Assembly (NCBI RefSeq): GCF_035920365.1
Contig: NZ_CP109150.1
Location: 5,704,001 to 5,768,000 of the forward strand
Direction of reading: 5' to 3'
Length of the DNA: 64,000 nucleotides
Source of the DNA: Micromonospora sp. NBC_01740
Lineage (GTDB): Bacteria; Actinomycetota; Actinomycetes; Mycobacteriales; Micromonosporaceae
The number at the start of each line of letters is the position of its first letter. Within the stretch, counting starts at the first letter, position 1. The notes under the pieces were generated by a model. That model worked only from the letters and a program-made list of their open reading frames with translations. It had not been told where the DNA came from and searched no databases. The translations under genes were made by a program, and so were the position numbers. Shown piece after piece: positions 51,946 to 59,406 of the stretch.

Positions 51946-52386
51946 TCAGCGGCGGCCGGCGGCCAGGGCGACGAGGTACTGTCCGCCGCCCGCGTCGACG
52001 CTCGCGGTCACCGGCAGTCCGGGCACCAGCCGGGAGAACCGGTCGACCAGCCAGTCCGCCGCCGCCTGGGCGTCCTTCCTGCTCGGACAGCGGGCGACCA
52101 GCTCGCGACCGCCCTTGCGTTCGAGTCGCTCGGCGACGGTGATCAGTGGCGCGGGCTCCACCACGTGCAGGTGGTCCGGCCAGGCGATGACCACCTTGAC
52201 CGCGCCCTTGCGGGTGTTGCAGGCACGGTGCGCGAGTCGCTCGGCGACCTTGGCCTTCCTGTCGGCGGTGCGGCTGTCGACGCTGGGACCACGCGGGTCG
52301 TTCACCGACATGCCGGCGTCGACCGGCTCGTCGCACACCCAGCACCGCCAGCCGTCACGCCTCGCGACGTCATCGAGGGAACTCAT
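51946..52386 (-). CDS. HNH-like zinc-finger protein with degenerate active site
   Basis: A 146-residue protein. RDGWRCWVCDEPVD supplies a CxxC knuckle, and RLAHRACNTRKGA resembles the H-x2-CN-x2-KG end of HNH endonucleases. In active enzymes the segment after the first knuckle reads D-H; here it is SVDSRT, so the first catalytic His is missing. It may bind DNA without cutting. The C-terminal half (APLITVAERLERKGGRELVARCPSRKDAQAAADWLVD) is of unknown type. ATG start. Confidence 0.72.
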   Translation of the reverse strand: MSSLDDVARRDGWRCWVCDEPVDAGMSVNDPRGPSVDSRTADRKAKVAERLAHRACNTRKGAVKVVIAWPDHLHVVEPAPLITVAERLERKGGRELVARCPSRKDAQAAADWLVDRFSRLVPGLPVTASVDAGGGQYLVALAAGRR

Positions 52387-52588
52387 CCGAGCAAACTAGC
52401 CTGTCGACCGCCGGCCGACGACAACCCCGGCCGCGGCGAGCGGGTCCGCGTCATCAACGTCGTCCTGGCGCACCCGTCGGCGGTCACGTCCGCAGACCCG
52501 CCGTACCAGCCGCACCATCCGCCCTCGGCCTGGGCCACCTGCCGATGTCCGACACTGCTCCCGGGCGCCGGTCTGGAATGCTTCTCCC

Positions 52589-53086
52589 ATGCCCTCCTAC
52601 CCGCCCACCTTCGCCGACCAGGTCGTCGCCCAGCCAGCCCGGGCCCAGTTCGAGGCGTTCCTCGACGAGCACCGTCGCGCGCTCAACGGCTGCCTGGACG
52701 GGCTGACGGAGGAACAGGCGCGCCGCTCGTTGGTGGCCTCCCGGACCACGCTGCTGGGCCTCGTGAAGCACGTGACCTTCGTCGAGAAGGTCTGGTTCGA
52801 CGAAGCCGTCACGTGCCGGTCGCGCGCTGAGATCGGCATCCCCGCGACGCCGGACGAGTCGTTCATCCTCGATGACGACGACACGATCGCCACCGTCCAG
52901 CACGCACACCGCGAAGCCTGCGAAGCGTCACGCCGCGCGACGTCGTCCCTGGGGCTGGACGACATCCTGCACGGGAACCGGCGGGGCCCGCTTCCGCTGC
53001 GGTGGGTGTATCTCCACGTGCTGCGCGAGCTCGCCCAGCACTGCGGGCACGCGGACATCCTCCGGGAGCAGCTCGTCGACGGGTAG
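52589..53086 (+). CDS. DinB/DUF664-family protein
   Basis: A 165-residue four-helix-bundle protein of the DinB/YfiT-like superfamily. LLGLVKHVTFVEKVWFDEAV supplies the first His of the metal triad, and WVYLHVLRELAQHCGHADILREQ the other two (H-x7/8-H pattern), so metal binding looks intact. Many actinobacterial members use mycothiol or another thiol cofactor for detoxification transfers. ATG start. It is not in an operon with the HNH-like gene, which runs the other way. Confidence 0.9.
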   Translation: MPSYPPTFADQVVAQPARAQFEAFLDEHRRALNGCLDGLTEEQARRSLVASRTTLLGLVKHVTFVEKVWFDEAVTCRSRAEIGIPATPDESFILDDDDTIATVQHAHREACEASRRATSSLGLDDILHGNRRGPLPLRWVYLHVLRELAQHCGHADILREQLVDG

Positions 53087-53184
53087 TGCGCGGACGTCCG
53101 CACCGCCGTCCCGGGCCGCCGGCGCACCCTCCCCGCCGGTAAACGCCTTGCCGCCGCGCCGGGGCCGTCCCTAGCATCCGCCGG

Positions 53185-53670
53185 ATGCGGATCCGCGAGT
53201 TCCACGAGTCCGACTGGGCCCAGGTGTGGCCGATCGTCCAGGAGGTGGTCCGGGCGCGGGAGACCTTCCCCTACGACCCGGAGCTGACCGCCGAGCAGGC
53301 GTACGACATGTGGGTGGAGGCCGCGCCCGGCCGGACGGTGGTCGCGGTCGACGGCGACGCGGTGCTGGGCACCGCGAAGATGGGCACCAACCGCCCCGGG
53401 CCGGGCGCGCATGTCGCCACCGCCAGCTTCATGGTGGCCCGCGCGGCGCGCGGGCGTGGCGTGGGCACCGCGCTGTGCCGGCACGCGGTCGACTGGGCCC
53501 GCGAGCGGGGGTACGCCGGCATGCAGTTCAACGCCGTGGTGGCGAGCAACGCCACCGCCGTGGAGCTGTACCGGCGGGAGGGGTTCGACGTGGTGGGCAC
53601 GGTGCCCGGCGCGTTCCGGCATCCCACCCTCGGCCGGGTGGGCCTGCACGTGATGTACCGGGAGTTCTGA
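53185..53670 (+). CDS. GNAT N-acetyltransferase
   Basis: A 161-residue GNAT enzyme. The acetyl-CoA loop reads ARAARGRGVGTALCRHAVDWAR (R-G-x-G-x-G/A), and motif B is FNAVVASNATAVELYRREGFDVVGTVPGAF, typical of the phosphinothricin/amino-acid acetyltransferase subgroup. TAGCAT ends 7 nt before the ATG, so the transcript is probably leaderless. A long hairpin follows. Confidence 0.92.
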   Translation: MRIREFHESDWAQVWPIVQEVVRARETFPYDPELTAEQAYDMWVEAAPGRTVVAVDGDAVLGTAKMGTNRPGPGAHVATASFMVARAARGRGVGTALCRHAVDWARERGYAGMQFNAVVASNATAVELYRREGFDVVGTVPGAFRHPTLGRVGLHVMYREF

Positions 53671-53684
53671 GCGACCGGCCGGAC

Positions 53685-53726
53685 GCCGCGCGCCGCGTCC
53701 CATCGGGGCGGGACGCGGCGCGCGGC
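53685..53726. terminator. Strong hairpin between convergent genes
   Basis: A perfect 17-bp stem (53685-53701 with 53710-53726) and an 8-nt loop lie between the GNAT stop and the stop of the siderophore-interacting protein. It can act in both directions. Confidence 0.85.
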
Positions 53727-53734
53727 GGGCATCG

Positions 53735-54580
53735 TCAGACGGCGGCCTTGGCGACGGCCTCGGCGCGCAGGTTGTCCTCGGAGGCGCCCCGGCGCCAGTA
53801 GCCGGAGAAGGTGACGTGGCGGCGGTCCAGGCCGCGCTCCCCGACGAGGTGCCGGCGCACCGAGCGCACCATCGAGGACTCGCCGGCGATCCAGGCGTAC
53901 GGGGTGCCGGCCGGCAGCCGGGCGGCGCGCACCGCGTCCGCCAGCAGGGTGCTGCCGGGGGCGGTGGCGCCGCGCACGATCCAGCGCACCTCGGCCCGCG
54001 CCTCGGTGGGCAGTTCCTGGATGTCCCCCGCGTCGGGGACCTCGATCCAGGCCCGCACCGGGGTGCCGGGCGGCAGCCAGGCCAGGATCCCGGCGGCGGC
54101 CGGCAGCCCGGTCTCGTCGGCCACCAGCAGGACCGAGTCCGTGCCGACCGGGGGCCGGAAGCAGACACTGCGGTTGTCGTGCACGGCCGGGCCGAGCAGC
54201 ACCACCCGGTCGCCCGGCAGGGCGTGCCGGGCCCAGCGGGAGGCGGGGCCGGTGTCGCCGTGGCTGACGAAGTCGATGTCCACCTCGGCCGCCTCGGGGC
54301 GCTGCTCCCGGATGGTGTACGAGCGCATCACCGCGCGCACGTCGGGGTCCATGGCCCGGTAGGCGCCGAACCAGTCCTCCCCGGCCCCGACGGGGAGCAC
54401 CGGCTCGGGCTGACCGGGGTGCGGCAGGAACAGCGAGACGCTCTGGTCCCGGCCGCCACCGGCGAAGTCGGCCAGTTCCGGCCCGCCGAAGGTGACCCGG
54501 ACCAGGGAGGCGCCGACGCGGCGGGCGCCGACGACCTGCGCGGCGAAGAGGCGGTACTGCACGGCGACGGCGGTGGTCAC
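53735..54580 (-). CDS. Siderophore-interacting FAD reductase (SIP family)
   Basis: A 281-residue flavoreductase. VMRSYTIREQRPEAAEVDIDFVSHGDTGPASRWARHALPGDRV is the FAD-binding block (R-x-Y-T/S with the H-G-x-x-G-P-A-S-x-W motif). LLVADETGLPAAAGIL and WIAGESSMVRSVRRHLVGERGL match the NAD-binding half of ViuB/YqjH-like proteins. It reduces ferric siderophore in the cytoplasm to free iron. The GTG overlaps the binding-protein stop (GTGA), so both are expressed from the IdeR-controlled promoter upstream. Confidence 0.95.
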   Translation of the reverse strand: MTTAVAVQYRLFAAQVVGARRVGASLVRVTFGGPELADFAGGGRDQSVSLFLPHPGQPEPVLPVGAGEDWFGAYRAMDPDVRAVMRSYTIREQRPEAAEVDIDFVSHGDTGPASRWARHALPGDRVVLLGPAVHDNRSVCFRPPVGTDSVLLVADETGLPAAAGILAWLPPGTPVRAWIEVPDAGDIQELPTEARAEVRWIVRGATAPGSTLLADAVRAARLPAGTPYAWIAGESSMVRSVRRHLVGERGLDRRHVTFSGYWRRGASEDNLRAEAVAKAAV

Positions 54581-55614
54581 GACGTGACCTTCTTCGCGCC
54601 CTTGATGGCGGCGGCCAGGTTCTCCAGCAGCGGCGCGGCGCCGGCGTACGAGAAGCGGGGCACCGCGTCCCAGGCGGCGACCTGGTTGGCCTTGACCGCC
54701 GGCAGCTGCTGCCAGGTCGGCTTCGCGGCCATGTCCTTGGGTTGCAGGGCCGAGGCGCGGTTGTCGAGCAGGAGCAGGTCGGCCGGGAACTTGCCCGCGT
54801 TCTCCCAGCTCAGCGCCTCGAAGTAGTCGCCGGCCTCCAGCTTGGTGGGGACGACGATGTCGACGCCCAGCTCGGCGAAGTACATCAGGTCGGTGCTGAC
54901 CTTGGGGTTGGAGGCGTAGAACAGGTCGGGGCTGCCGGAGCAGGCGAGCACCTTGATGCCCGGGTTGGCCTTGACCGCCTGGCGGACCGACTCGGCGGCG
55001 GCCTCGAAGCGGGCCTTGGCGTCGGTGACCTTCTTGGCGGACAGGTCGGCGCCGAGGGACTCGGCGAGCTGCGCGTACCGCTCGATCGGCTTGGTCATCG
55101 GCACCCGCGCGGTGGTCACGGTGACGGTGGGGGCGAGCGGGAGGATCTTGCCCTTGCTCTCGTCCGGCACGTACCAGAAGGCGCCCGGGTCGTACATGTG
55201 GGTGACGAGCAGTTCGGGCCGCAGGGCGGCGTACTTCTCCAGGTTGAACTCGCCCCAGACGTTGCCGAGGATCTCCACGGACTCGACGTCGAGGTCGCCG
55301 GCCTGCGGGTCCTTGCTGCCGTCGGAGCGCTTGGTCTCGCCGAACACCCCGACGATCTGCTTGTCGAGCCCGAAGTCGACAAGCGCGGCGGCGACCCCCG
55401 TGAAGGCGACCACCCGGGTCGGCCGGGCGGGGGCGCTCACCTTCTCGTTGCGGTCGTCCGTGAACGACCACGGCCCGCCGGAGTCCTTGGCGGCCGGGGC
55501 GGCGGATTCCTCGTCCCCGCCGCAGCCGGCGAGCAGGGCTGCCAGGGTGGCGGCGCCACCGGCGGCGAGCAGGCCCCGGCGGGAGAGGCGGCGGGCGGAC
55601 ACGGGATGCGGCAT
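54577..55614 (-). CDS. Iron-siderophore ABC transporter substrate-binding lipoprotein
   Basis: A 345-residue lipoprotein. The signal has a twin-arginine start (RRLSRRGLLAAGG) and a lipobox ending LLAGC, so it may be exported by Tat and then lipidated. The FecB/FepB-like domain includes RVVAFTGVAAALVDFGL, ALRPELLVTHMYDP and FPADLLLLDNRA. It binds ferric siderophores outside the membrane for the FecCD permeases encoded divergently. An IdeR-type iron box lies about 50 nt upstream. Confidence 0.94.
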   Translation of the reverse strand: MPHPVSARRLSRRGLLAAGGAATLAALLAGCGGDEESAAPAAKDSGGPWSFTDDRNEKVSAPARPTRVVAFTGVAAALVDFGLDKQIVGVFGETKRSDGSKDPQAGDLDVESVEILGNVWGEFNLEKYAALRPELLVTHMYDPGAFWYVPDESKGKILPLAPTVTVTTARVPMTKPIERYAQLAESLGADLSAKKVTDAKARFEAAAESVRQAVKANPGIKVLACSGSPDLFYASNPKVSTDLMYFAELGVDIVVPTKLEAGDYFEALSWENAGKFPADLLLLDNRASALQPKDMAAKPTWQQLPAVKANQVAAWDAVPRFSYAGAAPLLENLAAAIKGAKKVTS

Positions 55615-55662
55615 GGCGGTGTCTTTCGATCAGGGTCGGGCGAATGACCATGGACAGCGGGG

Positions 55663-55681
55663 TTAGGTTAACCTAACCTAA
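55663..55681. promoter_or_regulatory. IdeR/DmdR iron box
   Basis: TTAGGTTAACCTAACCTAA is almost identical to the 19-bp IdeR consensus, differing only at the centre. It lies between the divergent binding-protein and permease genes (about 50 nt from each start), so iron-loaded IdeR should repress both directions. Confidence 0.93.
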
Positions 55682-55728
55682 ACGGCTGTCAAGTCCCGTT
55701 CGGAATTCCGCACCAATCGGAGCCCACA

Positions 55729-56781
55729 CTGTCCGCCACCCTCTCCCCCCGCGTCGGCGCGCCGCCGGCACCGCCGGCCGTACGCCGGCCCGGCCGGGCC
55801 GCCCTGCGGGCCGCCGGGCTCGCGGCGTCGGTGCTGCTGCTCGCGGCCGTCGCGGTGCTCAGCATCGCCGTGGGCGCCAAACAACTTCCCCTCACCGACG
55901 TGTGGCAGGGCCTGCTGGACCGCGACGCCGCCGAGTACGCCGTCGTGCACCGCATGCGGCTGCCGCGAACGCTGCTCGGCCTGCTCGCCGGGGCGGCGCT
56001 CGGCGTCGCCGGCGCGGTCATGCAGGCGCTGACCCGCAACCCGCTCGCCGACCCCGGCCTGCTCGGCATCAACGCCGGCGCGGCGGCGGCGGTGGCCACC
56101 GGGGCGCTGCTGTTCGGCGTCGGTGGCGTCGGCGGGCAGGTGTGGTTCGCGCTGCTCGGCGCGGCCGCCGTCACCGCCGCCGTGTACGCCGTCGGCGGCG
56201 GGCGCGGGGCCACCCCCGCCCGGCTGGCGCTGGCCGGCGCGGCGCTCAACGCCACCCTCTACTCGTACGTCAGCGCGGTGATGCTGGTGGACACGGCCTC
56301 GCTGGAACGGTTGCGGTTCTGGACGGTCGGCTCGCTGGCCAGCGCCGAGCCGTCGACCGTCCGCACGGTCGCGCCGTTCATGGCGGCGGGCCTGCTGGTC
56401 GCCCTGGCCGTCGCCCGCCCGCTCAACGCCCTCGCCCTCGGCGACGACGCGGCGCGCGCGCTCGGCGCCCGCCCGGCCCTGGTCCGGGGCGCGGTCATCC
56501 TGGCGATCACGCTGCTCTGCGGCGCCGCCACCGCCGCCTGCGGGCCGATCGTCTTCGTCGGGCTGCTGGTGCCGCACCTGGTGCGTGCGCTCACCGGGCC
56601 GGACCTGCGCTGGCTGCTGCCGTACTGCGCGGTGCTGGCACCGGTGCTGCTGCTCGGCGCCGACGTGCTCGGGCGGGTGCTGAGCCGCCCCGGCGAGCTC
56701 CAGGTCGGGCTCGTGACCGCCGTGGCGGGCGGGCCGCTCTTCCTCTGGCTGGTGCAGCGCGGACGGGTGGCCCACCCGTGA
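55729..56781 (+). CDS. FecCD-type siderophore permease, probable CTG start
   Basis: A permease with about ten spans. The FecCD signature RLPRTLLGLLAGAALGVAGAVMQALTRNPLADPGLLGINAGAA is near the N-terminus, and CGPIVFVGLLVPHLVRALTGPD is the cytoplasmic coupling loop. The first conventional start, GTG 55831, would cut into the first span (AASVLLLAAVAVLSIAVG). CTG 55729, with GGAG about 6 nt upstream, gives 350 residues, the usual family length. I therefore favour the CTG. The stop overlaps the next permease by 4 nt. Confidence 0.85.
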   Translation: MSATLSPRVGAPPAPPAVRRPGRAALRAAGLAASVLLLAAVAVLSIAVGAKQLPLTDVWQGLLDRDAAEYAVVHRMRLPRTLLGLLAGAALGVAGAVMQALTRNPLADPGLLGINAGAAAAVATGALLFGVGGVGGQVWFALLGAAAVTAAVYAVGGGRGATPARLALAGAALNATLYSYVSAVMLVDTASLERLRFWTVGSLASAEPSTVRTVAPFMAAGLLVALAVARPLNALALGDDAARALGARPALVRGAVILAITLLCGAATAACGPIVFVGLLVPHLVRALTGPDLRWLLPYCAVLAPVLLLGADVLGRVLSRPGELQVGLVTAVAGGPLFLWLVQRGRVAHP

Positions 56782-57803
56782 TCACCCTGCGTACCGGCGG
56801 CCTGTCCCTGCGGCTGCGTCCCCGCGCCGTCGCCGTCGGCGTCACCTGCGTGCTGCTGGCCCTGGCGCTGGGCGTGCTCGCCATCGGCAGCGGCGACTAC
56901 CCGATGAGCCCCGCCGACGTGCTGCGCGCCCTCACCGGCCGGGGCACCCCGGCCGAGGAGTTCATCGTCACCGAGCTACGGCTCCCCCGGGTGGTCACCG
57001 CCCTCTGCGTCGGCGCCGCGCTGGCGTTGGCCGGCGCGGTCTTCCAGTCCCTCGTACGCAACCCGCTCGGCAGCCCCGACATGCTCGGCTTCACCCAGGG
57101 CGCGGCCACCGGGGCGCTCGTCGTGGTGGTGCTCGGCGGCAGCAGCGTGGCGCTGGCCTCGTCGGCGGTGGTCGGCGGGCTGGTCACCGGCGCGCTGGTC
57201 TACGCGCTGTCCTGGCGGCGCGGCGTGCACGGGTACCGGCTGATCCTGGTCGGCATCGGCACCATGGCGATCCTCACCGGCGTCAACGGCTGGCTGCTCA
57301 CCCGGGCCCCCCTGATGGACGCCGCCCGCGCCGTGCTCTGGCTCACCGGCAGCCTCGACGGTCGCGGCTGGTCGAACGCGCTGCCGCTGCTGATCGCGCT
57401 GGGCGTGCTGGTGCCCCTCATGCTGGCCGGCTACGGGCCGGCGATGCGGCTGGTCGAGATGGGCGACGACACCGCCGCCGCCCTCGGCGTACGCGTGGAG
57501 CGGCTGCGCCTCGTCGTGCTCGCGGCGGCGGTGCTGCTGGTCTCCCTCGCGGCGGCCGCCGCCGGGCCGGTGAACTTCGTGGCCCTCACCGCGCCACACC
57601 TCGCGCGGCGGCTGACCCGGGCCCCCGGGCCGAACCTGCTGCCCTCGGCGGCCGTCGGCGCGGTTCTCCTGGTCGCCGCCGACCAGCTCGCGCTGCGGGC
57701 CTTCCCCGGGCACCAACTGCCGGTCGGCGTCGTCACCGGCGTGCTCGGCGGCGCCTACCTGGTCTGGCTGCTGGCCACCGAGCGCCGGGCCGGCCGACTG
57801 TGA
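56778..57803 (+). CDS. Second FecCD-type siderophore permease
   Basis: A 341-residue permease with about nine to ten spans. The signature is LRLPRVVTALCVGAALALAGAVFQSLVRNPLGSPDMLGFTQGAA, and the coupling loop is AAGPVNFVALTAPHLARRL. It should pair with the preceding permease as a heterodimer, as in FepD-FepG. The GTG overlaps the upstream stop (GTGA). Confidence 0.95.
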   Translation: MITLRTGGLSLRLRPRAVAVGVTCVLLALALGVLAIGSGDYPMSPADVLRALTGRGTPAEEFIVTELRLPRVVTALCVGAALALAGAVFQSLVRNPLGSPDMLGFTQGAATGALVVVVLGGSSVALASSAVVGGLVTGALVYALSWRRGVHGYRLILVGIGTMAILTGVNGWLLTRAPLMDAARAVLWLTGSLDGRGWSNALPLLIALGVLVPLMLAGYGPAMRLVEMGDDTAAALGVRVERLRLVVLAAAVLLVSLAAAAAGPVNFVALTAPHLARRLTRAPGPNLLPSAAVGAVLLVAADQLALRAFPGHQLPVGVVTGVLGGAYLVWLLATERRAGRL

Positions 57804-57850
57804 CCGGGCGCGGCCGGCGGGCCACCCACGACGAGAACGGAGCACCGAGC

Positions 57851-58690
57851 ATGCAGTCCCGGCTGAGCGGCACCGCGATGACCCTCGCCTACGAGCGGCG
57901 GACCATCGCGCAGGACCTGAGCGTCGCCGTGCCCGACCGGTCCTTCACGGTCATCATCGGCCCCAACGCCTGCGGCAAGTCCACCCTGCTGCGGGCCCTG
58001 TCCCGGCTGCTGAAGCCGGCCGCCGGGGCGGTCCTGCTCGACGGCGAGGACATCCACCGGCAGCCGGCCCGCAGCGTGGCACGCACCCTCGGCCTGCTGC
58101 CGCAGACGTCCATCGCACCGGACGGCATCGGCGTGGCCGAACTCGTCGCCCGCGGCCGGTACCCGCACCAGGGGCTGCTGCGGCAGTGGTCGCGCGAGGA
58201 CGAACGGGTGGTCACCGAGTCGATGGCCGCCACCGGGGTCGCCGACCTGGCCGACCGGGCCGTCGACGAGCTCTCCGGCGGGCAGCGGCAGCGGGTGTGG
58301 ATCGCGATGGCGCTGGCCCAGCAGACCCCCCTGCTGCTGCTCGACGAGCCGACCACCTACCTGGACATCGCCCACCAGATCGAGATCCTCGACCTCTGCG
58401 CCCGGCTGCACGAGGAGCAGGGCCGCACGCTGGTGGCGGTGCTGCACGACCTCAACCACGCCGCCCGCTACGCGACGCACCTGATCGCGATGCGTGAGGG
58501 GGAGGTGGTCGCCGCCGGCGTGCCCCGGGAGGTGGTCACCGCCGAGCTGGTCGAGGAGGTCTTCGGGCTGCCCTGCCGCGTGATCGACGACCCGGAGACC
58601 GGTACCCCGCTGGTGGTCCCCGCCGCCCGCCGCCGGGCCGCCGCGAGCGCCCCGGCGGTCACCGCCGGCGGAGGCAAGGTGGGCGGGTGA
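57851..58690 (+). CDS. Siderophore ABC transporter ATPase
   Basis: A 279-residue FepC/FhuC-type ATPase. Walker A is GPNACGKS, the signature is LSGGQRQR and Walker B is LLLLDEPTTYLDIAHQ, a sequence diagnostic of iron-siderophore ATPases. AVLHDLNHAARYATH carries the switch His. ATG 57851 is preferred for ACGGAG 8-9 nt upstream; a GTG at 57800 overlapping the permease stop is the alternative and adds 17 polar residues. Confidence 0.94.
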   Translation: MQSRLSGTAMTLAYERRTIAQDLSVAVPDRSFTVIIGPNACGKSTLLRALSRLLKPAAGAVLLDGEDIHRQPARSVARTLGLLPQTSIAPDGIGVAELVARGRYPHQGLLRQWSREDERVVTESMAATGVADLADRAVDELSGGQRQRVWIAMALAQQTPLLLLDEPTTYLDIAHQIEILDLCARLHEEQGRTLVAVLHDLNHAARYATHLIAMREGEVVAAGVPREVVTAELVEEVFGLPCRVIDDPETGTPLVVPAARRRAAASAPAVTAGGGKVGG

Positions 58691-58790
58691 CGGGCGTTCG
58701 CACCCCCGGCGCGGCCCGCCTGCCGGCCCGCGCCGCGCCACGGGTCGACCTACTCGCGCATCGACCGGAATCACCGTACGGTGGCACACG

Positions 58791-59357
58791 ATGCGTGATC
58801 TCGCCAGCACCTACCGACAGGACGTCGACGGCTTCGGCCGGGTGACGATCCGACCCGTCGACCCCGACACCGACACCGACCTGATCCACGCCTGGGTCAG
58901 CCAGGAACGCGCCCGGTTCTGGGGCATGCGCGACGCCGGCCGCGACCGGGTCGAGGAAATCTACCGCTACCTCGACTCGCTGCCCACCCACCACGCCTGG
59001 CTGACCCACCGCGACGGCACACCGGTGGCGCTGTTCCAGACCTACGAGCCGGCCGCCGACCCGGTCGGCGAGTGCTACCCGGTCCAGCCCGGCGACCACG
59101 GGGCCCACCTGCTGATCGGCCCGCCCGGCGCGGTCGAGCGGGGCTTCACCGGCACCCTGTTGCGCGTGTTCCTCGACTTCGTCTTCGCCGACCCGCGACA
59201 CCGGCGCGTCGTGATGGAGCCGGACGCGCGCAACGACAAGGCGGTCGAGCGGCTCCGGCGCACCGGCTTCGTCGCCGGCCCGCTGATCGACGTGAACGGC
59301 AAGCGGGCCCGGCTGCTCTTCCTCGACCGGGAGACCTTCGAGGCCGGCCGGCCCTGA
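58791..59357 (+). CDS. AlcB/IucB-like siderophore acyltransferase (GNAT fold)
   Basis: A 188-residue acetyltransferase of the AlcB/RhbD/MbtK-like group. VTIRPVDPDTDTDLIHAWVSQERARFWGM has the H-x-W and R-x-F-W-G-M elements typical of the family, and RVVMEPDARNDKAVERLRRTGFV is the acyl-CoA region. Such enzymes acylate an N-hydroxylated diamine or lysine side chain in siderophores. No siderophore synthetase is adjacent. The iron-uptake genes next door suggest either a partial pathway or a remote cluster. TACGGT ends 8 nt before the ATG. Confidence 0.88.
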   Translation: MRDLASTYRQDVDGFGRVTIRPVDPDTDTDLIHAWVSQERARFWGMRDAGRDRVEEIYRYLDSLPTHHAWLTHRDGTPVALFQTYEPAADPVGECYPVQPGDHGAHLLIGPPGAVERGFTGTLLRVFLDFVFADPRHRRVVMEPDARNDKAVERLRRTGFVAGPLIDVNGKRARLLFLDRETFEAGRP

Positions 59358-59364
59358 GACGCGG

Positions 59365-59400
59365 GACGCTCCCCGGGCGGTCGCCCACCCGGGGAGCGTC
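59365..59400. terminator. Bidirectional terminator hairpin
   Basis: A perfect 13-bp stem (59365-59377 with 59388-59400, GACGCTCCCCGGG and its complement) with a 10-nt loop, in the 49-nt gap between convergent genes. Confidence 0.85.
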
Positions 59401-59406
59401 GGGGGC

